Origin: Pyrocephalus nanus
Lineage: Eukaryota > Chordata > Aves > Passeriformes > Tyrannidae
Assembly: GCA_038380795.1 (NCBI GenBank)
Contig: CM076267.1
Span: 10,585,501-10,649,500, forward strand
Reading direction: 5' to 3'
DNA: 64,000 nucleotides
How positions within the stretch are numbered: position 1 is the stretch's first letter; the number at the start of each line of letters is the position of its first letter. Of this stretch, positions 51,594 through 60,658 are shown piece by piece. Both the position numbers and the translations under genes were made by a program. Under the pieces are notes generated by a model. The model was not told the origin of the DNA, made no database searches, and worked only from the letters and a program-made list of their open reading frames with translations.

Positions 51594-54500
51594 GTATGTT
51601 TGCCAAGAAAAATCCTGTTCCCTTGGAACAAATATTTACCCTCAAGTTGAAATTCCCACCTGAAGAGGACAAGAGTTCCGTTCTATTCATGTGAAACATT
51701 AGGGTAGTAAAGGAATAAAATATTTCTGAAGGATGAAAAGACCTTTTAAAACTCAGAGAGGAAAGAGAAAACACAAGCAGAGTCAGAGGAAAAAAAAAAA
51801 AAAGGACAAAGCAGTATGATCTCCTTTTCGTATCCTGAAAAACAAAGCTTTGTGGCAGCAGTATGGGAAGTAACTTGTCTTTCTAGCATGGGAAACCACA
51901 ATGAGTATCTCTCTAGGTATTTGTAAGGATGCCTGCTTTCCAAGGGAACAACTTGACCGGGAAGGGCCATTATACAAGATTTTGATCCATACCCTTAACA
52001 GGAAAAAATGTTTCCTGGCCATGTTTGAAATATCTGAATTCTATATGCAAGTTGTGTTCTCCTTTTTCTGATGTTTCTTTGAAACGAGGCACCCCGATGC
52101 TTGGAACATTTTGTCATTTCTACAAAATCTGGAAGAGTTGTTTTGAATTTATTTTTATTTTATTCTGGTAAAATAAGTATCCTTTAAATGAAAAAACACA
52201 TTTGCTGGTTCTTTATCTTGTAGAAATTGCCACAGCATTTGCCATCTCCAGTGGTGAAGATTAGGTATAATAATAGATCACCATGTGATTATAGAAAACA
52301 TAGTGTACAACCTGAAACTGATGTTATTACTCCGTGCTATTTACTGGGCATAGGTGTATTGCCTTACTTGGCTAATACCTGTGGTTTTTTAAATTAAAAT
52401 TATCTAATCATCATGGACATTTGAATCCATTACCCTGGAAGAAAACTTTCTGCTCTGCTCCACTCACTAACATTTTAGTCCTGATGGATTAGTCTGAATT
52501 GTCCTTTGCCTGCTAATAAATTACTCATGTGCCCTTAACACAAGGAGAGAGGGAATTTCTTAATAAATGCCACCCATTTAGCCTCTAAACAATGAGCTAA
52601 TTTTTTTATAGTTATAGTTTATTTTCCAACCAGTGTGGCCCAGATGATGGACACGTCACTGTGCAGTTGCCTGGTTTGAAGGTGTGTTTTCATAGACTAG
52701 CACAGGCAGACCCAAAGGATCTTCAGTATATTTCAGTATTTTAAGTCAGACGAGGCACTCACTTTTCACCAGAAAAAGGTGCTTTAGAAAATTACAGCTC
52801 TTGAATATCAAGATTTCCTAATGAAGTATTTCTACACTTAATTTCAAGTATTATTACTACCATTTATGTAGGTAGAGCCATGTGTGCCATGGAAATAAGC
52901 TGTTCAGTAGATTCAGGCCCTTTATAGTCTGCAATAAATTGCCTCATTTCAGAACTGTTGCATTGTTTGCAGTCATCCCAGGTCATCCACGACATTCCTA
53001 TTGCTGATTTGTGCAGGTCATGTGTACCTAAACCCTTGCATCTCTGTCTCTTTGGGGATCAGTGGTGTTTGTAGCACCACTCGGTGTTAGAACATCTCGG
53101 TACCTCCAGTGGGATTAGAAATGCTGGTTCAGTTTCACCTCTGCAGGAGAGAGCAGAGACTGTGGGAACTGTGGCCTTCTACATTTCCACATTTCAGTGC
53201 ATGTGTGCCCTGGCCATGGGCAGCTTCTCTCGTGATAAGCCAGTGGGTTCACTTCAACTGAAAGAGATATTTCAGCAAAACTTGAGGGATGGAAGGAAGA
53301 GACAGGACAGGAAGAACGAAGGAGAGAGGGCAGGAAGAACAAAGGACAGCCGAGAGGGCTTTGTGGAAGACATTGTTGGAAGTTGCCCATAATGATCAGG
53401 CAATCACCCAGGCCACATTCGTCATTTTTCAAAGTGTAAGCCTGACAATATCATGACTCTGGAATGTACACTTAGAAAAGAACTTCAGAAAAGCATATGA
53501 GAACAATTTTTGGGGACAGGTGAGAAAACGTAATGTAGCCAGAAAACAACCCAGCAGAATATGTGCTAGTTTCAGTTATTCCCTAATCCTTTTACTGGAG
53601 ATCCCACAAAGATCAGTGCATTCATGTTGGCTTTTTCTAATCCATGATGAGCAAAGCTGTGCTGCAATTGGAGCAAGGGGAATGCTGATATCTTGTTTTG
53701 CCCTGCTGTCATTTGTAAAATTCCAGTAACTGTTCAGGGAAGAGAAAGCCATATGCTTTTAGGCAACTGCTTATGTACTGTGAGTAACAGAGAAGTAATG
53801 GCCTCAGGAATATCCAAGGAGCCAAAAGTCAGCTGTATAATTTCAAGTTTGCAATAGACCTAAAATAATTTTCAGCCCTGAATAGTCTTGTCTAAATAGC
53901 TGTCAAACTGGCTGCATTTGTCTTGAATACTTGATTGAGAAATGTTTATATATTCAAAAACAGTCTTAGCAGTACCTGAGAGGAGGAGAACTGCCTTTAG
54001 TGTCTTCCTCTCAAAAACTCCTACAAAGTCCATTAAAAATATGGAATAACTGAGAAAGCACAAGTCAATTCACTGAAGAGTTTATAGAGGAGTTGACAGT
54101 AGACTATTTTTAAACATAATCATTTTAATTTCAAATAAAATGTGTGTCTTCTTTTCATGTGTTAATTTTAGAAGCATGTTGCATAGCTGCTTTTAGGGAG
54201 TCACTCCATCTCCAGCTCATTTAATTTAGTCTGGGTATGGTTTCCTCCACTGTTTATTATTTTCCAATTTTCTTCTCCATTATTCTTAAGTTCTAAATTC
54301 TATTCTAATGCCTCCACAATTCTCCTTTTGTGTTGTCTGCTCACAAATTAAAACTCTGGTCTTAAAAATGTGGATTTAACAAAAGACGTGTTTGTCTCTT
54401 GCAGTTTGTCTCTTTTTCCTTTCATCAGAGTGAGGTGACAAGGACGTGCAGCTTAGTGTGATCCTGCTGTGATCCATCAATGATTGCTCACTGGCTTTCT

Positions 54501-57500
54501 GTCTTACCAACCCACATCATTATGTAGAATACATCTTTGTTTTGCCTTTTACTATTTAGCAGACTGCTGCATCTGACTTTTAGGAGGGTAGTCATTGTAG
54601 CCTCTCCTGGTCATTGTTTTAAATTTACACAAACCTCTGATTCCTCAACCTTTGCATTCTTCACTTTCATTGTCCTAATAATGTTCCATTGAACCTGTTA
54701 TGTCTCAGGCCTAGAGGAATGGTGTTTCATAAATATAGAAAGAAGAACAGATTCACCCACTACTGAAGTTCATCTATTGATATTTGGACATTTTACAGGC
54801 TGCAAGATGCTTGAAATGTGAAATAAAAATGCTGTTTTTTTGCTAAGAAAAACACAGACGTTTATTTCCCCTTCTGTCCTTTGCATCCTTCCAGTGATAT
54901 CCAGTATGACTTCCCCACGTTCTTCCACACAGTGTGTACATCATAAAGGAAGATGTAAGCAAAGAAACTGTGAGAACTGGACAGAGACTGTTAGATGAGC
55001 AGAACTTTTACAGCAGCACAGCCAACATGAGAGACCTCACAAATCCTCCTGCAGTTCCTTAAACAAATAATTTGCTTTGTTAACCTTTGTCTTCTCAGAC
55101 ATTAAGTATTTCTTTTCTCCCCCACTCTATCTTCCATAAAAGTTTGGTTAGTGTTGGTTAGTCTATGTTTAGAGATTTGGATAATCTACTTAAAATCACA
55201 GGTAAACATTTGTTTTATAAATCAGTGGTAGCTCAAATACTCTGCAACTCAGGTTATATAAAAAGCAGTTGTCAAATTACATTTCGTTACACTAAACAGT
55301 AAATACAGTTCTGTCTTCCTGTAATATACAGTTTGCAAACCTTGTTTTCTGCTATCAACACACTGTCTATTTTTAGAAAAGAAAACCATGACCCCTTCTC
55401 ATTCCATTCTCCCACTCAATGCCCTAAAATGCAAATAAAATGATTGGTCCTTCAGGTTTAAAAAGCTTTTGGCAAAACATTCCAGTAAGGTAAATTAGAG
55501 CATCCTCTTTGAAGCGAGTAGAGCTGCTCTGCTTTCTGTCAGCTAAAGTTGTGATCCAGTAGATTAGTTGCTTTCTTTGGGGTTAAAGCTTCATGGGGTC
55601 TGGACTTTCTCTCCATTTAACTCACAGAAAAGTTGCAAAACCCCCTACTGAGGATTTGCATTTTCCTGCTCTGAAGCATCAGCACTAGGGATCAACTTCA
55701 TTGTCCCTTATCAGTTTCTCAAGAATAAAATATAATTTATTCTGCAATATTTGTTTCCCACTTGGTAGGCTGGTAAGAAATTTCGGTGTGTCCCCCAACT
55801 GTAATCAGAAGTGCTTTTTTTCCTGTTCCTCCAGAGAGTGCTTCCTAGGGACATGCAGACAATAAGTCTAAGGTTCAGTGAAAATATTTGAGCAGATTCT
55901 GCCAAGAAACTAGTATTTCAAGATATTTTGAACATAAAAGCCATTCCAGGGAAAACTGATCCCACAATAGGACAGAGAGCTATTTTTAAAACTGCTTCAG
56001 GCTTTGCAGCTGGGGCTGTATTTGTTTTTGGTGTTTTTTATTATTATTCCTTGACATTTTAAAGATAAGTCCTGTGCATGAGTATTCTACAGAACAGTCC
56101 TGCAAAAGTCAACACTTCCAGGCACCTCTTTACAGCATAGCTCCTAAGCATAGGTTTTATCCATGTCTGTCATTATTCCAGAATAATAGAGACACTAGGA
56201 TCTGTCTGTGTCTAGGGTTTTGTTGATAAAATGCCAACACGGAGAAGCTCAAGCTGCACAAGTAATATTGTTATTGCCAAGGTTCAAAACAGCACAGACA
56301 TGAAAGGCTTGAAGATGTGCTTGTGTAATGCACAGCTCTATTTTTTCTAAGTGCTCCTATGCATCTCTGCCTTGCCTAGATTCTAAGATTTCATAAATGT
56401 AAAAACATTTACCAAGCTTCCAGAATTATTCTTGATTGAATTTCACATCTAAGCCCCCCAGTCCTTCTTAAGTTTTCTTGGCTTGTTTCTTCTTTTCCAT
56501 TCTGTGATCTCCAAGGTAGGTCAATGTTTTTAACTTACCTTTATAGACTCTGCCACCGCATTCAGAAGACAACAGTATGTTCTCCCTGCTTCTAAAATCC
56601 TCACTTTGATTTCAGTGGGAGAGCAGGACTTGCCCTGAGAAGGCTACACTTTTGAACAGGGATGTGATGAATCAGACACAGATTCAAGGTTTGTATCCAG
56701 TAGTCTAGTCACTCACTTGAACTGGAAATCATAACTGAGATCAAAAAACTACCTTGTGAATAATTTTTCCATCTAGGTACTTGTGTGTCCCACTGTCGCC
56801 ATCATTTGTTCAGTGTTTCCCAAGGTTTTAAAAATAGAAAGAACAAAATGCTCTCTGGCTTTCGTACCCTCTCCTTTATTTTCCAAACCCTTTGAAAAAC
56901 AGCTTGCTTTAGAAGGGTTTGCTTTGCCTTCCTTATTTGCTTCTTAGCTTATGTGAAGAATCTGCAGAGGGAAGGATGCACTGCAGAAATGGGTCCTGCA
57001 GAAATGCTATTATCCTCCACAGTGGTCAGGACCACATCCAGTATCCCTACATCCCTCTCCTGGGAGAGTGCCATCCCTGTTACTTTAACCTCTCACACTG
57101 GTGACACAATTCTTGTGGGCAAATATTTTTGCCGTATGGTCACGACAGAAGCTGAGCAGTGGTGCCTCACTATTTGATGGATGCTGTAAGTTGTCTATAC
57201 TTCAGCTTGTGTGGCTTCTCCTTTGTCAGTTTTGGATTGGTTTTAAGTCCTGAACAGGAGGAATCTTCTGGTAAACCAACAGCCTGCTAACAGCCCTGCA
57301 GCACTGGTGAATGAGCAGTTCCAGTGTGCATCTGCTTTTCTTAAAAGCTTCTGAGAAGCAGCAAAAAAAGTCATGAGTTTCAATAGTGGCAATAGGGGAC
57401 AATTTGAAATGCATTGTCTCAAGACAACAGGTTTTCAGCAGTGTTGGTACCCTGCCATCATTGGATGCAAATCGGTATGTGGGGAGGAGACAACGTGCTA

Positions 57501-58661
57501 TTCTTTTTATTTATCTTTCCATTTGTCTTGCCTTGTTTCTATTTCTCTTGCTTCCAACTGGAGGCCACACATAAGAGGAAGTAAGAATGGCAGGTCTCCA
57601 GTGTGGGGCTCAATTAAATACTCTTTGCATTGACTTGGATCCTCTCCTGCCATTTGGACAATTTATGCTTGGTACTCAGATCTTACCTAGTTTTTTTTAT
57701 TGAAGGAAATAAGGGTTGTGGCTTTCAGTGCTGTCTTCATGGATTGCCTTCAATAATATTTTCTAGCTTACACGTTCTGACTTACTGGATATAAAAGTGT
57801 TGAAAATATTTCTATGGTTTCTTGTTATTAATGGTCTTAAGGTCAAGTAAGATATGTTCCTACCAGCAGGGCCTTTACTTTGCAATCCAGTTACTTTGAT
57901 CAAATCCACCGATTTCTTCATGGTGTTGAAGGCTTGATTTTCATATTAGGCTGATCCACTGTTTCTTTTTTTTTAAAAAAAATAGAAACCAAGAGAAATC
58001 TCTCTGAAAAGGTGATGGCACTAATTGCTATTATAAAGACAAAACTTAGTGTTGCATCTGTGATTCTGTGATCTGTGTTAATGATCTTGCATACAGTGTG
58101 TCTTCACTGCAAGTTACAAATGGGGGAAATTATATTTTTTTCACTCAAGCAGTAACATATCTAGGAATGTATTTCCATGCAGTTTAAAAAACAGGCAGGA
58201 CAACATATTTATGGCAAGCCAACAGAAAGGCAGTCCTGAGTCCATGTTTTAAAGTTCAGGGCTAAGTGGACTTGAAGGTGCTCTTAGCTAGCAAGTCTTT
58301 TTAAAGGAAAACACAGCTGGGAAAACCTCCCTCTATTCCCTTCCTCCCCCTCAACACACATGTGTTTTGCTCATGTCCAGGAAATGTTTTCAGTAGCAGG
58401 AATTATTTTTGTTCAAAAATCCAGGACTTTGTGGTCCATTCAAAAGCTTATACTTAAAACTGGGAAGGACAGAAGTGTTCTCACTAATAAAAGATATCTC
58501 TAGTCCTCAGTCAATTCAAGTCTGGGTTTTTAATAGCAGTCAGGGGAGTGGTGGCAACAGTTACACAACTGCTGCCCTGGGGGAGTTAAATTTTGCTTTT
58601 GGCATCTCCTGTGTTAAGCGGAGAAGAGCTGTTTGGGGCTGGAAGAATGATATATATCTGC

Positions 58662-58691
58662 GGGAGGGAGGGAGCTGCAGGGGAGGGGGGG
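58662..58691 (+). promoter_or_regulatory. G-quadruplex-forming motif
   Basis: Four or more G runs of at least three bases with loops of 1, 1 and 7 bases (GGGAGGGAGGG, then AGCTGCA, then GGGG and a further six-to-seven-G run) satisfy the G3+N1-7 rule on the + strand. It is about 90 bases upstream of the CArG box. Confidence 0.7.
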
Positions 58692-58778
58692 AGCACTTTA
58701 AATGAATTCTTTAATGGGAGCCCTTTCCAGAAGGCATCCATGGTATTCCTCTGCAAAAGGAAGAATAAGTACTCAGCA

Positions 58779-58788
58779 CCATATATGG
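58779..58788. promoter_or_regulatory. CArG box (SRF site) in candidate internal promoter
   Basis: CCATATATGG is an exact, palindromic match to CC(A/T)6GG. SRF with myocardin drives smooth-muscle MYLK transcription. This copy is favoured over the other CArG-type 10-mers in the window because of its position, 541 bases before the last Ig6 exon and beside G-rich and CCAAT elements. Confidence 0.55.
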
Positions 58789-58856
58789 TGACACTTTTAT
58801 GTTTTTTAATATAAACATGTACAGGCTGGAGCAATCCATGTAGATGGGTTGTGCTG

Positions 58857-58861
58857 ATTGG
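58857..58861 (-). promoter_or_regulatory. Inverted CCAAT box
   Basis: CTGATTGGTTGG contains ATTGG with the flanking CTG typical of NF-Y sites. It lies about 70 bases after the CArG box. Confidence 0.4.
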
Positions 58862-59328
58862 TTGGGCCAGGGGGGAGGGAAGGAAATGAGACCCTGTTTT
58901 TAATATCTTAACATTAGAAAACTTAAGAGCTTGGGTTTGAATAAATAAACAGTAGGCATAGCTGGAAAGATTTTCAGCTTTGCAAAATAGCCCCTTCCCC
59001 TGACTCGATTTTCCAGCTTTTGTATTTATTTTCCTTTAGCTTGTTTGTTTGCAGTTGTTTCATGCTGTAAATTGCTTTGATTTTTGTTCAGGGAGTATGC
59101 TGTTCCCAGTGCAGATAGCAACAGATCAGTAAAAGCTGTTTGAGATAGCTTGGCTCCAAATATAAGGGGACCAAATCCACTCAGTTCACCACCACCACAA
59201 TGCTGGGCATAGGAAAGCAGGAGGCCACACTGGCTTTGAGCTGCTTTAGTACAATACACAGTCATTTAGCTCAGGCAAGTTACAGAGGGAGAAACCTCTG
59301 CTTTTCTGATTTCACTTAAATATTTCAG

Positions 59329-59409
59329 GAACCAAGTTGGAGAATGCAGCTGCCAGGTGTCTCTGATGCTGCGGGAGAGTTCAGCTTCCACAGCAGAAAT
59401 GCTCAGAGA
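59329..59409 (+). CDS. MYLK: MYLK exon: last strand of Ig6 and linker
   Basis: This 81-nt exon, phase 2 to phase 2, lies between ...AAATATTTCAG and GTGAGT. With the split Arg codon it encodes RNQVGECSCQVSLMLRESSA and then STAEMLR, the final Ig6 strand (CQVSLML) and a Ser-rich linker. It is short and symmetric, so skipping would keep the frame but remove the last strand. In the unspliced sequence a TGA follows six bases past the last complete codon, so frame continuity depends on this donor. Colinear with remembered chicken MYLK. Confidence 0.95.
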
Positions 59410-59768
59410 GTGAGTATTTTTCCCAGGGACTTGCATGGGTGGGTTCTATTTTTTGCTCCGTTAATTCCCTGCCCTTACAGACCCAGGCTGGCTGCTGTTC
59501 AACCTAATCCCCAAATGTGACCCAACAAATTGTTTTCATCATACAAGCTAAGCACATTGTACCAAGCCAGAGTAGAGAAGATCTTTTTTGTTTGTGCCCT
59601 TATATGGCTCCTGAAGTCATCATTGATGCAATAAACTAATGGAGTATGCTCCTCTAATCAACCTCCCCTTCTATAAACACATTTTGTTCCTGCTCTGAGA
59701 TTGTTCCCTGACATTTTTAAACCAGCCCCTTTCCTGGCTCTCTCTTTCTTTTCTTTTTCGGATCATAG
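59410..59768 (+). other. MYLK: Short MYLK intron before the DFRxxL exon
   Basis: This 359-bp intron (GTGAGT...GATCATAG) is the shortest in the window. Its acceptor is preceded by a T/C-rich tract (CTTTCTTTTCTTTTTC). The last 68 bases happen to be open in the downstream frame, which is not evidence of coding. Nothing else seen. Confidence 0.9.
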
Positions 59769-60658
59769 TGGGAGGGAAACAGCCAGCTCTGGAGAGCAAA
59801 GAGATGGTGGAGATCATGGTAAACTAACATTTGGTAGAACAAGTGGCTTCAAAAAGAACAGCAGTGCAACCAGAGTAGCTGAAGAAGAGCAGGAAGACGT
59901 CCGAGGTGTGCTGAAGAGACGAGTGGAGACTCGGGAACACACAGAGGAGAGCCTGAGGCAGCAGGAAGCTGAGCAACTCGATTTCCGTGACATTTTAGGC
60001 AAGAAAGTCAGCACCAAAAGTTTTTCTGAGGAGGAACTGAAGGAAATCCCAGCCGAGCAAATGGACTTCCGAGCAAACCTGCAGCGGCAGGTCAAACCCA
60101 AGACCTTGTCGGAGGAGGAGAGGAAGGTCCATGGTCCTCAGCAGGTGGACTTCCGCTCTGTGCTGGCCAAGAAGGGCACCCCAAAAACCCCACTGCCAGA
60201 GAAGGTGCCACCACCTAAACCTGCTGTTACGGATTTCAGGTCTGTGCTGGGCTCAAAGAAGAAGCCACCTGCGGAGAATGGCAGCGCTGGCACCCCAGCA
60301 CCAAACGCCCGCGCCAACTCCGAAGCCCAGAACGCGACCCCCAACTCTCAAGCCCCCGTTGCCAAACCAGCAGTGAAAAAAGAGGAGAAGAACGACAGAA
60401 ACTGCGAACATGGGTGTGCAGTGGTGGATGGAGGAATAATTGGGAAAAAAGCTGAAAACAAAGCACCGGCAAGCAAAGCACCAGCAAGCAAAGGAACAGC
60501 ACCCTCCTTTACAGAGAAGCTTCAGGATGCTCAGGTTGTGGATGGTGAGAAATTGGTCTTACAATGTCGGATTTCCTCTGATCCCCCGGCAGCTGTCACC
60601 TGGACTCTAGACAGCAAAGCCATCAAATCATCCAAGTCCATTGTCATCTCCCAAGAAG
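59769..60658 (+). CDS. MYLK: MYLK large exon: DFRxxL actin-binding array, Pro/Ala linker, start of Ig7
   Basis: This 890-nt exon, phase 2 to phase 1, lies between ...CGGATCATAG and GTAAAT. It begins DGRETASSGEQRDGGDH. It carries five DFRxxL-type actin-binding repeats: DVRGVL (59896-59913, degenerate), DFRDIL (59980-59997), DFRANL (60064-60081), DFRSVL (60148-60165) and DFRSVL (60232-60249). Their spacers are charged and repetitive (SEEE..K). A Pro/Ala/Lys-rich stretch follows, including a KAPAS duplication at 60460-60489, then Ig7 opens at TAPSFTEKLQDAQVVDGEKL with LQC and VTWTLD. The last three DFRxxL motifs belong to both isoforms and bind actin in the cell. This is the best-conserved exon in the window. 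Confidence 0.98.
60061..60063 (+). other. MYLK: Start codon of the short (gizzard/130-kDa) MLCK isoform
   Basis: The ATG of the MDFRANL motif is where the chicken gizzard short isoform starts in the sequence I remember. In the long isoform it is an internal Met. Context is GAGCAAATGG, with C at -3 and G at +4, so only a moderate start context. Starting here keeps three of the five DFRxxL-type motifs. Confidence 0.8.
60460..60489 (+). repeat. MYLK: Coding 15-bp tandem duplication (KAPAS twice)
   Basis: AAAGCACCGGCAAGC is followed at once by AAAGCACCAGCAAGC, differing at one third-codon position, and encodes KAPASKAPAS in the linker before Ig7. Human MYLK has a longer imperfect repeat in the same linker, so the region appears prone to repeat expansion. 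Confidence 0.85.

Larger units (their letters stand above)
58560..59200 (+). promoter_or_regulatory. MYLK: Candidate internal promoter for short (smooth-muscle) MLCK
   Basis: In about 600 bases ending 130 bases before the 59329 exon there are, in order, a G-quadruplex motif (58662-58691), a consensus CArG box (58779-58788), an AT-rich TTAATATAAAC box (about 58807-58817), an inverted CCAAT box (ATTGG, 58857-58861) and a second TATA-like AAATATAAGGGG (59158-59169). The short isoform is known in mouse to come from an internal CArG-dependent promoter in the equivalent part of the gene, and the short start Met lies downstream at 60061. The assignment is inference; transcription start and first exon are not visible. 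Confidence 0.5.
51594..59328 (+). other. MYLK: MYLK intron splitting Ig6, likely host of the internal promoter
   Basis: This 7735-bp intron runs from GTATGT to ATTTCAG. The first 6.7 kb shows only ordinary AT-rich intron with an A-run at 51790-51802. The last kilobase carries G-rich, CArG, CCAAT and TATA-like elements, listed separately, in about the place where the mouse gene has its CArG-dependent 130-kDa MLCK promoter. No coding exon was seen inside. Confidence 0.88.
11220..60658 (+). other. MYLK: MYLK gene, internal part (14 coding exons), incomplete at both ends
   Basis: Fourteen exons on the + strand translate to a protein colinear with long (non-muscle, about 210 kDa) myosin light chain kinase: Ig1, Ig2, a disordered linker, Ig3 to Ig6, the DFRxxL actin-binding array and the start of Ig7. 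The kinase phosphorylates the regulatory light chain of myosin II under Ca2+/calmodulin control, and this N-terminal half targets it to actin filaments. Splice phases run 0-1, 1-2, 2-0, 0-1, 1-2, 2-1, then five 1-1 exons, 1-2, 2-2 and 2-1, with no gap. The N-terminal coding exon(s) and all exons after the start of Ig7 lie outside the window. Identification rests on colinearity with remembered chicken and human MYLK. Confidence 0.97.

Noticed and set aside
59156..59167. CCAAATATAAGG as a CArG box
   Set aside because: It has eight A/T bases between CC and GG instead of six, so it does not fit the SRF consensus. It was kept only as a TATA-like sequence.
59701..59768. Upstream extension of the DFRxxL exon frame into the intron
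   Set aside because: The frame is open but a good acceptor at 59767-59768 joins in phase with the previous exon, restoring the expected protein. The T-rich upstream residues are the polypyrimidine tract.
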